From: Candidatus Burarchaeum sp.
GTDB lineage: Archaea; Micrarchaeota; Micrarchaeia; Burarchaeales; Burarchaeaceae
Direction: 5' to 3'
Length of the DNA: 34,868 bases
Assembly: GCF_030646255.1 (NCBI RefSeq)
Contig: NZ_JAUSNF010000016.1
Coordinates: 1 to 34,868, forward strand
The translations under genes and the position numbers were made by a program. Positions 29,116 to 34,868 of this stretch are shown in pieces. How positions within the stretch are numbered: the first letter of the stretch is position 1; every line of letters begins with the position of its first letter. The notes beneath the pieces were generated by a model. That model had not been told where the DNA came from. It did no database searches and saw only the letters and a list, made by a program, of their open reading frames with translations.

Positions 29116-29188
29116 GGGGCCGTGTGCTAGCCTGGTATGCTTCCGGCTTGGGGTGCCGGCGACCTGAGTTCAAATCTCAGCGGCCCCA
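29116..29188 (+). tRNA. tRNA-Pro(GGG)
   Basis: 73 bases, no intron. Acceptor GGGGCCG (29116-29122) pairs with CGGCCCC (29181-29187), and the discriminator is A. Anticodon stem CCGGC/GCCGG encloses TTGGGGT, anticodon GGG. T arm CTGAG-TTCAAAT-CTCAG is perfect. The D stem has been altered to TGC with GCT compared with the common GGG/CCT, which keeps two pairs. CCA is not encoded. It sits between rpoN and uS2 and is probably cut from their message; no structured elements flank it. Confidence 0.95.
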
Positions 29189-29206
29189 TTTGAACTGAAT
29201 GATGCA

Positions 29207-29248
29207 AATGAATGTTTGAATGAATGAGAAAATGAATGTTTGAATGAA
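29207..29248 (+). repeat. Two 18-base direct repeats ahead of uS2
   Basis: AATGAATGTTTGAATGAA occurs at 29207-29224 and again at 29231-29248. The surrounding spacer (29189-29306) is built mostly of TGAATG and CTGAC/CTGAA units and ends in GGTGAT, the ribosome-binding site. It has no coding frame. Confidence 0.75.
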
Positions 29249-29309
29249 CTGCTGACTGAAAAACGAATAACTGACCGAAAGTTTGAATGCGTGAAATAAT
29301 GGTGATATG

Positions 29310-30125
29310 ATGGCTGACATGCTTTTGCCGCAGGAAAAATACCTGGAATCCGGCATACACATCGGGACAAAGATGAAGACTCCTGACATGAAGAAGTACA
29401 TTTACAAGGAGCGCCAGGACAAGCTCTATGTGCTCGACCTCAAGCAGGTGGACGAGCGCATACGGCTGGCCGCCAGGTTCATAGCGCGCTATGAGCCCCA
29501 GGGCGTCTATATTGCCGCTTCCAGGACCTACGCGGGCCTGGCCGCTTCAAAATTCGTGCAAATAACTGGCTGCAATATGATAAAGGGCCGCTTCATACCC
29601 GGCAGCATGACCAACCCGTCGAGGGACAACTTCTGCGAGCCCACCCTCCTCGTAGTGTGCGATCCGAAGAACGAATGGCAGGCCATACGGGAAGCGACGA
29701 CCATAGGCGCACCCGTAATTTCTCTGTGTGATACTGACAACGTTATCAAGTTCATAGACCTCGTAGTCCCGTGCAACAACAAGGGCAAGAAGGCGCTGGC
29801 GCTGATTTTCTTCCTGCTCGCGCGCGAAGTCCTGAAGGCAAGGGGCACGATTGCAAACGACGGCGAATTCGGCCACACGCTCGAGGAGTTCGACGTTCCG
29901 CTCGAGCTGCAGGCCGGCCCCGCGGTCGCACCTTCTGCAGTGGCCTCGAAGCCAGCCGCCCCTGCGCAGTCCGCTGCCGCACCCGCTGTTGCGGTTGCTG
30001 CGCCAAACGAGGGCGAGGAAAAGAACAAGCACAAGGCAAAGCGCGCCGTGAAGAAGAAGGACGAGGAACCCGGCGCAGCGGAAAAGGGCGCTGAAGAAAA
30101 AGGAGCCGAGGAGCCCAAGAAGTAG
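29310..30125 (+). CDS. rps2: Small-subunit ribosomal protein uS2 with Ala/Lys tail
   Basis: 271 residues from the preferred start. The core (1-200) includes EKYLESGIHIGTKMKTPDM, IYKERQDKLYVLDLKQVDER, GRFIPGSMTNPSRDNFCEP and VSLCDTDNVIKFIDLVVPC-type blocks of archaeal uS2. From about residue 205 the chain becomes an Ala/Pro stretch and then a Lys/Glu-rich end with GAEEKGAEE repeats, an addition relative to most archaea. The ATGs at 29307 and 29310 both follow GGTGAT; the second has better spacing. It ends the ribosomal region. Confidence 0.96.
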   Translation: MADMLLPQEKYLESGIHIGTKMKTPDMKKYIYKERQDKLYVLDLKQVDERIRLAARFIARYEPQGVYIAASRTYAGLAASKFVQITGCNMIKGRFIPGSMTNPSRDNFCEPTLLVVCDPKNEWQAIREATTIGAPVISLCDTDNVIKFIDLVVPCNNKGKKALALIFFLLAREVLKARGTIANDGEFGHTLEEFDVPLELQAGPAVAPSAVASKPAAPAQSAAAPAVAVAAPNEGEEKNKHKAKRAVKKKDEEPGAAEKGAEEKGAEEPKK

Positions 30126-30197
30126 AACGGAGGCCGAGCAAGAATTACGAATAAGCGACGCTGAAGAAGAAAGAAGTCTAATTTATCGGCCCGCAGC

Positions 30198-31877
30198 TCA
30201 ATTCCCTGCTTTTCTTATGCACAGCCCCCTGGTTCCAACCGTGATGAGCTGGGGTTTTTCAGATATAATCGTCTCTGCGCTTGCCGGTATGCTGTCGCAC
30301 AGCGCCAAATAATGCTCCCGTACCGCAAGCTCTGCAACGCAATCCCATTTCCTGTTCTCCTGCGAAATCTTCATGCACTGCTCCAGCGTGTAGGTGTAGT
30401 TCTGCCCGTTCGCGTCCGTGCCCATTATTATCTGCGCATAGCAGAACTTGTCCCGCGTGACATTGTCCGCTATGTTGTTGCAGATGCTCGGGTCGCCGAA
30501 CCTCTTTGCCACGTCCCTGTAGCACCCCTCCTGCTCGACTTCCGTTTCAAGCGTGGCGCATTGCCGGTAGTCTGTGACATCGGCGTTAAAGTTGGACTTC
30601 GAAAGGCACGTGCTCTTCGTGGACGCAAATTCTGCCTTGTCTGGTATGAGCCCGCACATGGTGCTGTTCTGCTCGCGCCTCGCCAGCTCTGACACGCACT
30701 CCCATTTCATGTCCGGACTGTAAACTGCAAGGCACCCTGCGAGCGTGAAGTTGTACGCCTCCTTCAGCTCCGCATCCCTGCCCGTGATTATGGGCGAATA
30801 GCAGAACCTGTCCCGCGTCCCGGTGTCTGCTATCGGGTTGCACACGGACGGGTCGCTCAGCATCTTGGCCACGTCCCGGTAGCACACATCATGCTTTGTC
30901 GTTATTATCGGGGTGCCGCCGTCGCTCACAAGGAAGTATATCTGCCCGCAGGCATCGGGCAGCAGGGCCCCCCGCGCAACCGTGTCGTAGCACGAGTCCC
31001 GGTCTATGCCGCTCGCGAGCTGTGCGCACACAGTATAATTCTTCAGCGTTATGCCTACTGCCGCATAGCACTGTACGATGTAGCTTATGGTTCCCTGCAC
31101 GCTGTAACCAAACTGGCCCGAAGCGCCCAACACGACGCCCTGGCACACGCTTACATCGCCAGTCTCACGCGCAACTGTTATTCTGCAGAGGTCCTTGCCC
31201 TCTGCCGTACTCGCACTTTCACAGTAGGTCGAATTATTCGAGAATATTGTAAGGCAGGCGTATCTCAGCGACTCCTCACCTATTGCGCCGCACGCGCTCC
31301 CGTCATCCATTATCATCGCATACTCGAATGCGCACGCGCTCTCCAACGTGCCGCCGTCAAGGCACTTCGAGACATTCCTTGAGAAATTGGCCTCGCACAG
31401 CGTGCGGTTGTAGCCAACGGTGCTCACATCCTCGCACGGCCCCTTAAACTGCTCGACGCACTGCGCATTCTTGGCAGCGTCAAATACGAGCGCGCAAAAA
31501 TCCTTGTCATCCGTGGTGAATGCGGCGTTGAGGTAGCAGTCGTCCCACAAATCCCCGCCCAGGTCCGCGCACAGCTCGGGCGTCTTGAGCGCGAACCCGT
31601 ATATGCACGACTCCTTGGTTGAGTTGCTCACAATAAGATAGCACCAGTCGGCCTTCCCCTGCTGCGCAGCCTCGGTGGCAAAGCAGTCGTCCCTCTGCCC
31701 GCCGGCAAGCGCCCAGCAGTCGGCTACCACCGGCGGAAGGTCCGGGCCTTCCTCCGGAGGCAGCAATTCGGCCGGCTTCTGCTCCGGCGGAACCTCGGCC
31801 TGCCTGGCGCAGCCCGCCAGTGCAAAGGAAATCACAAATAGCGCCGCAATCAAAACAGCGAATTCTCTCTGTTGCAT
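30198..31877 (-). CDS. Cysteine-rich repeat lipoprotein, function unknown
   Basis: 559 residues. It begins with a lipoprotein signal: a hydrophobic stretch, then LAGC, with Cys23 as the likely lipidated residue. A Pro/Glu linker follows. The rest contains about 37 cysteines, mostly at spacings of 10-20 residues in C-Y or D-x-C contexts, with several N-x-S/T sites. Two clear internal copies are seen, about 332-425 and 452-541: CYRDVAK, then DPS-x-CN-x-IAD, TRD-x-FCY, a WxCV(S/A)ELA segment and a CGLIP/CDSIP end, spaced by 120 residues. Earlier parts repeat the same theme more loosely. It is probably outside the cell and held by disulphides. A TATA box (31901-31911) about 27 bases before the ATG implies a leaderless message. 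No known family is recognised. Confidence 0.85.
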   Translation of the reverse strand: MQQREFAVLIAALFVISFALAGCARQAEVPPEQKPAELLPPEEGPDLPPVVADCWALAGGQRDDCFATEAAQQGKADWCYLIVSNSTKESCIYGFALKTPELCADLGGDLWDDCYLNAAFTTDDKDFCALVFDAAKNAQCVEQFKGPCEDVSTVGYNRTLCEANFSRNVSKCLDGGTLESACAFEYAMIMDDGSACGAIGEESLRYACLTIFSNNSTYCESASTAEGKDLCRITVARETGDVSVCQGVVLGASGQFGYSVQGTISYIVQCYAAVGITLKNYTVCAQLASGIDRDSCYDTVARGALLPDACGQIYFLVSDGGTPIITTKHDVCYRDVAKMLSDPSVCNPIADTGTRDRFCYSPIITGRDAELKEAYNFTLAGCLAVYSPDMKWECVSELARREQNSTMCGLIPDKAEFASTKSTCLSKSNFNADVTDYRQCATLETEVEQEGCYRDVAKRFGDPSICNNIADNVTRDKFCYAQIIMGTDANGQNYTYTLEQCMKISQENRKWDCVAELAVREHYLALCDSIPASAETIISEKPQLITVGTRGLCIRKAGN

Positions 31878-31888
31878 AACGAGATAGT

Positions 31889-31912
31889 AATTTAAACTCT
31901 TGATATAAAAAG
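31889..31912. promoter_or_regulatory. Divergent promoter of the lipoprotein and the 31943 gene
   Basis: GATATAAAAAGG (31902-31912 and flank) serves the plus-strand gene, leaving a short leader with GGGAGATT. Its complement TTTTTATATC serves the lipoprotein gene at leaderless distance. One AT-rich core may thus drive both genes. Confidence 0.6.
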
Positions 31913-31942
31913 GTTTGCGACAAGAAGGTCAAGGGAGATTTA

Positions 31943-32224
31943 ATGGGCGAAGAACTACTCGGGATAATACCTGCCAGGAAGGAACTGCACGCCATTGACA
32001 GGCTCAAGGCCGAGCAGGTGCTTGAGGAAAAGTTCGGCCACGATGCCCTGCGCGTCTACGTGAAAATCAACGGAGCCCGGAATGCGGAAGAGATACGCGG
32101 GGAACTTGCGATGGATGAGAAGAAGTTTCTTGAAATACTGGGCTTTCTCGAGGACGGCGGGCTGATAACGACCAAGACCGTGTTCGAGGCCGAGTTCGAG
32201 CAGAAGCCTGAGAAGAAGATATAA
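31943..32224 (+). CDS. Small winged-helix-like protein
   Basis: 93 residues. The segment from about 27 to 80 (LEEKFGHDALRVYVKINGARNAEEIRG..., given here in parts: EEKFGHDALRVYVKI, then ELAMDEKKFLEILGFLEDGG) matches the repeated domain of the next protein. The pattern is two helices, a short helix pair with a turn, and a wing-like LITTKTV, as in winged-helix domains. It may bind DNA or protein. GGGAGATT is the ribosome-binding site. It is likely cotranscribed with the 409-residue protein 56 bases downstream, and its function is unknown. Confidence 0.78.
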   Translation: MGEELLGIIPARKELHAIDRLKAEQVLEEKFGHDALRVYVKINGARNAEEIRGELAMDEKKFLEILGFLEDGGLITTKTVFEAEFEQKPEKKI

Positions 32225-32280
32225 GGGCCGTTGGCAGAAGGCCGAGTGCGAATCTGAGTTACAGTTGCAGGTGCTTTTTG

Positions 32281-33510
32281 ATGGCAGAAGAACTTGAAGC
32301 GGTCCTGAAAAAAAACGAGCAGGGGCCGCTTGACAAATTCAGGAACGAGAGCCTGATTTACAAGCAGTTTGGCAACGAGGGCGTGCGCGTCTATTCCTTG
32401 ATTACGAGCGGCAGCAAGGCGCGCGACCTGCTCGCACAGATGAGCATGAATGAGGGCAAGCTCATTGAGCTCCTGGAATTCATGGACTCGCGCGGCCTGG
32501 TAACTATTGAGCACGAGGGCGCAGCCGCGCAGGCCGTAGCATCCCAGCGGCGAACAGAGGCCGAGCACGAGATAGCCCACGAGCTTGAGGGCCGCGAAAA
32601 GGAGATAAGGCGCGAGGCCCTGCCGCCCCTCTCCCGTACATCTCCATTTTCGACTCCATCTGCCCGCCCGGGCCTTCCTTCAGCCACCGCTCCTTTCGCA
32701 CCATCTGCAATGCCCTCCACGCCCGCAGCTCCAGCCGCGGCCCTGCAGGCCGAGCCAGCACCGCCTTCGCTCAGCCCGCTCGAGAAGACTATTTACAAGA
32801 AGTTCGGCAAGATAGGCCTGAATGTCTACAACCTGATAGACGGCGAGAAGACTGCGGAGGAAATTCTGCAAGATACCGGCATAGGCGAGGTCAAGCTTGT
32901 CGAGATACTCGAGTTCATGGACAAGGAGGGCATCATACGGCTCGAGAAGCCGGGCGGCGAGGAGAAGCCGAAGGACAAAAAGCCCAAGTTCGAGCCGCTT
33001 CACGAGGAGAAGCGCGAGGTCGAGGAAAGGCTCTCGCCCGACGCAATACCTATAGACCTGCCAGTGCTCCAGAATATGGGGCTCGCGCAATCGATTATTT
33101 TGCGCGTCGAGCTTGCAACCCGTTTCCCGTCCTATGGGCTGAAGGTCCATGCTCAAATAAAGGCGCAAAAAGATGTGGTCGAGATTGCGCGCGACCTCGG
33201 GCTCTCGCTTGACCAGGTGGACAGCGTGCTGGCATTGCTCGGAAAGCGCGGCGCAGCGCTCATGAAGGCATACAAGCCCAAGGATGCGCGGGCAAAATAC
33301 GGCGATGACGGCCTTGCAATATACACCAAGTACGGCCGCGACGGCATTTTGATTTACGAGCTCGTGGGCAAGGAGGACTCCATAAAAGACATAGTCAAGA
33401 AGAGCGGCATAGACAAGAGCCTTGCAGTCGACATATTCCTCTACATCCACAAGATTCTTGGCATGGAGCTGCCCATAGACCGCAACTCGCTGCTCAGGCA
33501 ATTCGGATAG
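32281..33510 (+). CDS. Four-repeat winged-helix-like protein
   Basis: 409 residues with four related domains at about 25-77, 170-222, 282-330 and 350-398. The first two and last share (K)(F/Y)G-x-x-G-(V/L)-x-(V/I)-Y at the start and LLEFMD-x-(R/E)G-(L/I) near the end, the same domain as in the 93-residue neighbour; the third is more diverged. A Pro/Ala/Ser linker (about 115-165) and a charged linker (about 225-255) separate the parts. No membrane segment or enzyme motif is seen. The pair could be a regulator built by domain duplication, perhaps scaffold-like. The ATG at 32281 has AGGTG seven bases upstream. No known family is recognised. Confidence 0.82.
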   Translation: MAEELEAVLKKNEQGPLDKFRNESLIYKQFGNEGVRVYSLITSGSKARDLLAQMSMNEGKLIELLEFMDSRGLVTIEHEGAAAQAVASQRRTEAEHEIAHELEGREKEIRREALPPLSRTSPFSTPSARPGLPSATAPFAPSAMPSTPAAPAAALQAEPAPPSLSPLEKTIYKKFGKIGLNVYNLIDGEKTAEEILQDTGIGEVKLVEILEFMDKEGIIRLEKPGGEEKPKDKKPKFEPLHEEKREVEERLSPDAIPIDLPVLQNMGLAQSIILRVELATRFPSYGLKVHAQIKAQKDVVEIARDLGLSLDQVDSVLALLGKRGAALMKAYKPKDARAKYGDDGLAIYTKYGRDGILIYELVGKEDSIKDIVKKSGIDKSLAVDIFLYIHKILGMELPIDRNSLLRQFG

Positions 33511-33525
33511 GTGGGAGGCGGAATC

Positions 33526-34047
33526 ATGGACTTCTCGGATTTGCTCAATGCACGGCGCTCTGTGCGGAAATTCAAATCAACCCCTGTGAAATCGGAAGCG
33601 CTCGTGCGCATCCTCGAGGCGGCAAACTCCGCGCCCTCTGCGCACAACCTCCAGGCCTATCAAATCGTCGTAGTCAGGGAAAAGGAAAGGCGCAAGGCGC
33701 TCGCAGCTGCCTGCATGGAGCAGGAAAAGATCGTACAGGCCCCTATCACACTAGTATTCTTCGCCGACCCCTCCTGCGTAGTCGGCAAATACAGCAAACT
33801 GAATGGTGAAAAATATTGCATACTCGATGCCACCATCGCCGCGTCGTACGCCCAGCTCGCAGTCGCAAACGAGGGGCTCGGCACGGTGTGGGTCGGCGCA
33901 TTCGAGGCCGAGGCCGTGAAGAAGGCCCTCAATGCTCCGGAATACTCGATACCTGTTGCAGTATTTCCCATAGGCTATGCCGCAGAGACGCCAGGCAAGC
34001 AGACGCGGCGCACATTGCGCGACCTCGTGAAGCAAGAGCACTTTTAA
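33526..34047 (+). CDS. Nitroreductase-family flavoprotein
   Basis: 173 residues, a compact member of the FMN-dependent nitroreductase family. LLNARRSVRKFKSTPVKSEAL at the start (FMN-phosphate arginines), ILEAANSAPSAHNLQAYQIV, and a C-terminal GLGTVWVGAFEAEAVKKALN followed by VAVFPIGYAAETP are standard. Substrates of this family vary widely (quinones, nitro compounds, flavins), so the reaction is not assigned. The ATG at 33526 is preceded by GGGAGGCGG. It follows the winged-helix gene by 15 bases and may share its message. Confidence 0.92.
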   Translation: MDFSDLLNARRSVRKFKSTPVKSEALVRILEAANSAPSAHNLQAYQIVVVREKERRKALAAACMEQEKIVQAPITLVFFADPSCVVGKYSKLNGEKYCILDATIAASYAQLAVANEGLGTVWVGAFEAEAVKKALNAPEYSIPVAVFPIGYAAETPGKQTRRTLRDLVKQEHF

Positions 34048-34049
34048 AC
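34042..34049 (+). promoter_or_regulatory. TATA box of the C/D box RNA
   Basis: TTTTAAAC overlaps the nitroreductase stop and lies about 26 bases before 34072, the first base of the C box, the correct distance for transcription to start next to it. Confidence 0.6.
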
Positions 34050-34069
34050 CTCCGCTTCCTAATTCCAAT

Positions 34070-34130
34070 CTGTGATGATAACGGTGATCTCGGAGGCGCA
34101 AGCCTATGACGATAGACGGACGGTCTGACG
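34070..34130 (+). ncRNA. C/D box guide sRNA candidate
   Basis: The order of motifs is that of an archaeal C/D sRNA: C box GTGATGA (34072-34078), a 12-base guide (34079-34090), D' box CGGA (34091-34094, one change from CTGA), a GGC-GCAA-GCC mini-hairpin, C' box ATGACGA (34106-34112), a second 12-base guide (34113-34124) and D box CTGA (34125-34128). Equal 12-base guides are the archaeal norm. The second guide contains GACGGACGGT, one base from the complement of the universal 16S sequence ACCGCCCGTC, which may indicate a decoding-site target; the mismatch makes this uncertain. Methylation of an rRNA base would be the role. Confidence 0.75.
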
Positions 34131-34158
34131 CATATTACTATCATAGACCAACAGAAAT

Positions 34159-34210
34159 GGTTAGGCAATTGACGAGATTTCGAACGAAAAATACCGTTGA
34201 TTGCCTAACC
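34159..34210. repeat. Perfect 11-base inverted repeat
   Basis: GGTTAGGCAAT (34159-34169) and ATTGCCTAACC (34200-34210) with a 30-base loop. It lies about 200 bases ahead of an integrase gene and directly next to a second inverted repeat, so it may be a recombination or binding site. Confidence 0.75.
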
Positions 34211-34247
34211 CGCGTTATTTCCTAGGAAAAACATAGGAAAAAACGCG
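34211..34247. repeat. 14-base inverted repeat adjoining the first
   Basis: CGCGTTATTTCCTA (34211-34224) pairs with TAGGAAAAAACGCG (34234-34247) with one mismatch. The two repeats are immediately adjacent, giving two neighbouring hairpins or protein sites upstream of the integrase. Confidence 0.7.
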
Positions 34248-34334
34248 GTTTCAAGGCTAGTTTTTACCCTACATTTTCATGCTAGTGGTGATTGACCAAC
34301 GCTCACTCGAGAATTCGTCGAATAGAGCAGCAAG

Positions 34335-34344
34335 CTATAAATAG
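34335..34344 (+). promoter_or_regulatory. TATA box of the integrase gene
   Basis: CTATAAATAG, a near-perfect archaeal TATA box, would start transcription near 34365 and leave about 40 bases of leader with GGGTGAT just before the start codon. Confidence 0.65.
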
Positions 34345-34407
34345 CCCTTCGAGCAGGAGCAGGCAGGCGCTACGAAAACAAACAGTAGCGGACGCAAGGG
34401 TGATAAC

Positions 34408-34868
34408 GTGAGGGTAAGCGACGGGCGCACTCCAAAGCGCTTTTTCGAGAACGAACGCAATTGGCCGGGCGTTGGCCCGGAAAACCGGACCATGCTAGAG
34501 GACTTCGACCGCGAGAAGGCCGCTCAAGGCGCGAGCGAGGGAACCAGGTACATGTACTTGTTTTGCCTGACGAAGCTCGCGCGGCACTTCAACGGCAAGG
34601 CCTTCAGGGCGCTGTCCAAAGCCGATTTAATTGACTTTTTCGAGCACTGGAAGGCTTACAAAAGCCCGAGCCTCAAAGTCGGCGTTAAGGCTTTCTTCAC
34701 GTGGCTGAACAACGGCTCTTATCCGGAGCAAGTCGCTTGGCTGAAAACCCACGGCTTCGAGAGACGCAAGCTTCCTGAAGACATTCTCACGCAGGAAGAA
34801 GTCAAGCAACTGGCCGACACCGCCTTAAACCCGCGGGATCGCGCGTTGATCTTATTGCTTTACGAAAG
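34408..34868 (+). CDS. Tyrosine recombinase (integrase), N-terminal part, cut by window end
   Basis: The first 153 complete codons of an integrase of the tyrosine recombinase family, which cut and join DNA at specific sites. About residues 25-115 form the SAM-like core-binding domain: RYMYLFCLTKLARHFNGKAF, then ALSKADLIDFFEHWKAYK and KVGVKAFFTWLNNG. The catalytic domain begins near LPEDILTQEEVKQLADTALN, and PRDRALILLLYES is the run-up to the first catalytic arginine, which lies beyond the window. The start is a GTG with GGTGATAAC just before it. Codon use (TTA, CTT and AAT mixed with GC-rich codons) is somewhat less GC-biased than in the neighbours, which fits a mobile gene. Confidence 0.88.
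   Translation, partial: MRVSDGRTPKRFFENERNWPGVGPENRTMLEDFDREKAAQGASEGTRYMYLFCLTKLARHFNGKAFRALSKADLIDFFEHWKAYKSPSLKVGVKAFFTWLNNGSYPEQVAWLKTHGFERRKLPEDILTQEEVKQLADTALNPRDRALILLLYE

Noticed and set aside
29207-29248. Possible CRISPR array in the repeat spacer before uS2.
   Set aside because: Only two 18-base units with a six-base gap, no cas genes, and the unit is low-complexity.
30126-30197. Terminator between the convergent uS2 and lipoprotein genes.
   Set aside because: The 72 bases hold no clear T-run or strong hairpin, so I cannot support a terminator call.
34048-34407. A tRNA fragment as attachment site for the integrase.
   Set aside because: No tRNA acceptor or T-arm segment is visible there; the conserved pattern found is that of a C/D box RNA and inverted repeats.

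Overview
This window is archaeal chromosome, GC-rich and densely coded. The evidence is the archaeal order of ribosomal protein genes with archaeal/eukaryotic-type members (eS4, eL32, eL19, eL18), RNA polymerase subunits D and N, Rnp1 of RNase P, aIF1, Cbf5, archaeal AdkA, an EMC3-like Oxa1 homologue, TATA boxes about 25-30 bases before start codons (several genes look leaderless), GGTGAT-type Shine-Dalgarno sequences, and a tRNA whose introns have bulge-helix-bulge ends. Genes for eL34 and eL14 are missing from their usual places and RpoD has no Fe-S domain. With the tRNA introns this suggests a small-genome DPANN-type archaeon (Micrarchaeota or Diapherotrites are reasonable guesses), but that placement is inference.

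Layout. 1-513 holds the start of PEP synthase (minus strand). 582-2346 holds a three-module zinc protein, a secreted membrane-anchored protein and a small cupin. 2357-5695 (minus) is a gluconeogenesis cluster: class II fructose-bisphosphatase, archaeal class I aldolase, an unknown 95-residue protein and phosphoglycerate kinase. 5765-6781 is a membrane protein that diverges from it. 6942-19669 is the large ribosomal operon: uL3, uL4, uL23, uL2, uS19, uL22, uS3, uL29, aIF1, Rnp1, uS17, uL14, uL24, eS4, uL5, uS14, uS8, uL6, eL32, eL19, uL18, uS5, uL30, uL15. 19756-24054 continues with secY, adk, an EMC3-like gene, cmk and cbf5. 24254-24484 is a twice-interrupted tRNA-Ser(GGA). 24521-27155 is uS13-uS4-uS11-rpoD. 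tRNA-Leu(GAG) follows, then eL18-uL13-uS9-rpoN, tRNA-Pro(GGG) and uS2. 30198-33510 is accessory: a roughly 37-cysteine lipoprotein diverging from two proteins made of winged-helix-like repeats. A nitroreductase, a C/D box guide RNA with its own TATA box, paired inverted repeats and the start of a tyrosine recombinase close the window.

Most unusual content. The tRNA-Ser gene has a canonical 37/38 intron and a 95-base intron in the T loop (56/57), both with convincing splice-site structures by eye. The T-loop intron resembles a hairpin element downstream of tRNA-Leu. Three further elements (24055-24189, 27212-27292, 27380-27452) share one plan, a closing stem around TTCCG/CGGAA hairpins, and two of them abut the two ends of tRNA-Leu exactly. 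Together they look like a family of structured elements associated with tRNA genes. The C/D box RNA, the cysteine-rich repeat lipoprotein and the GATG-rich repetitive spacers in the ribosomal operon are further points of interest.
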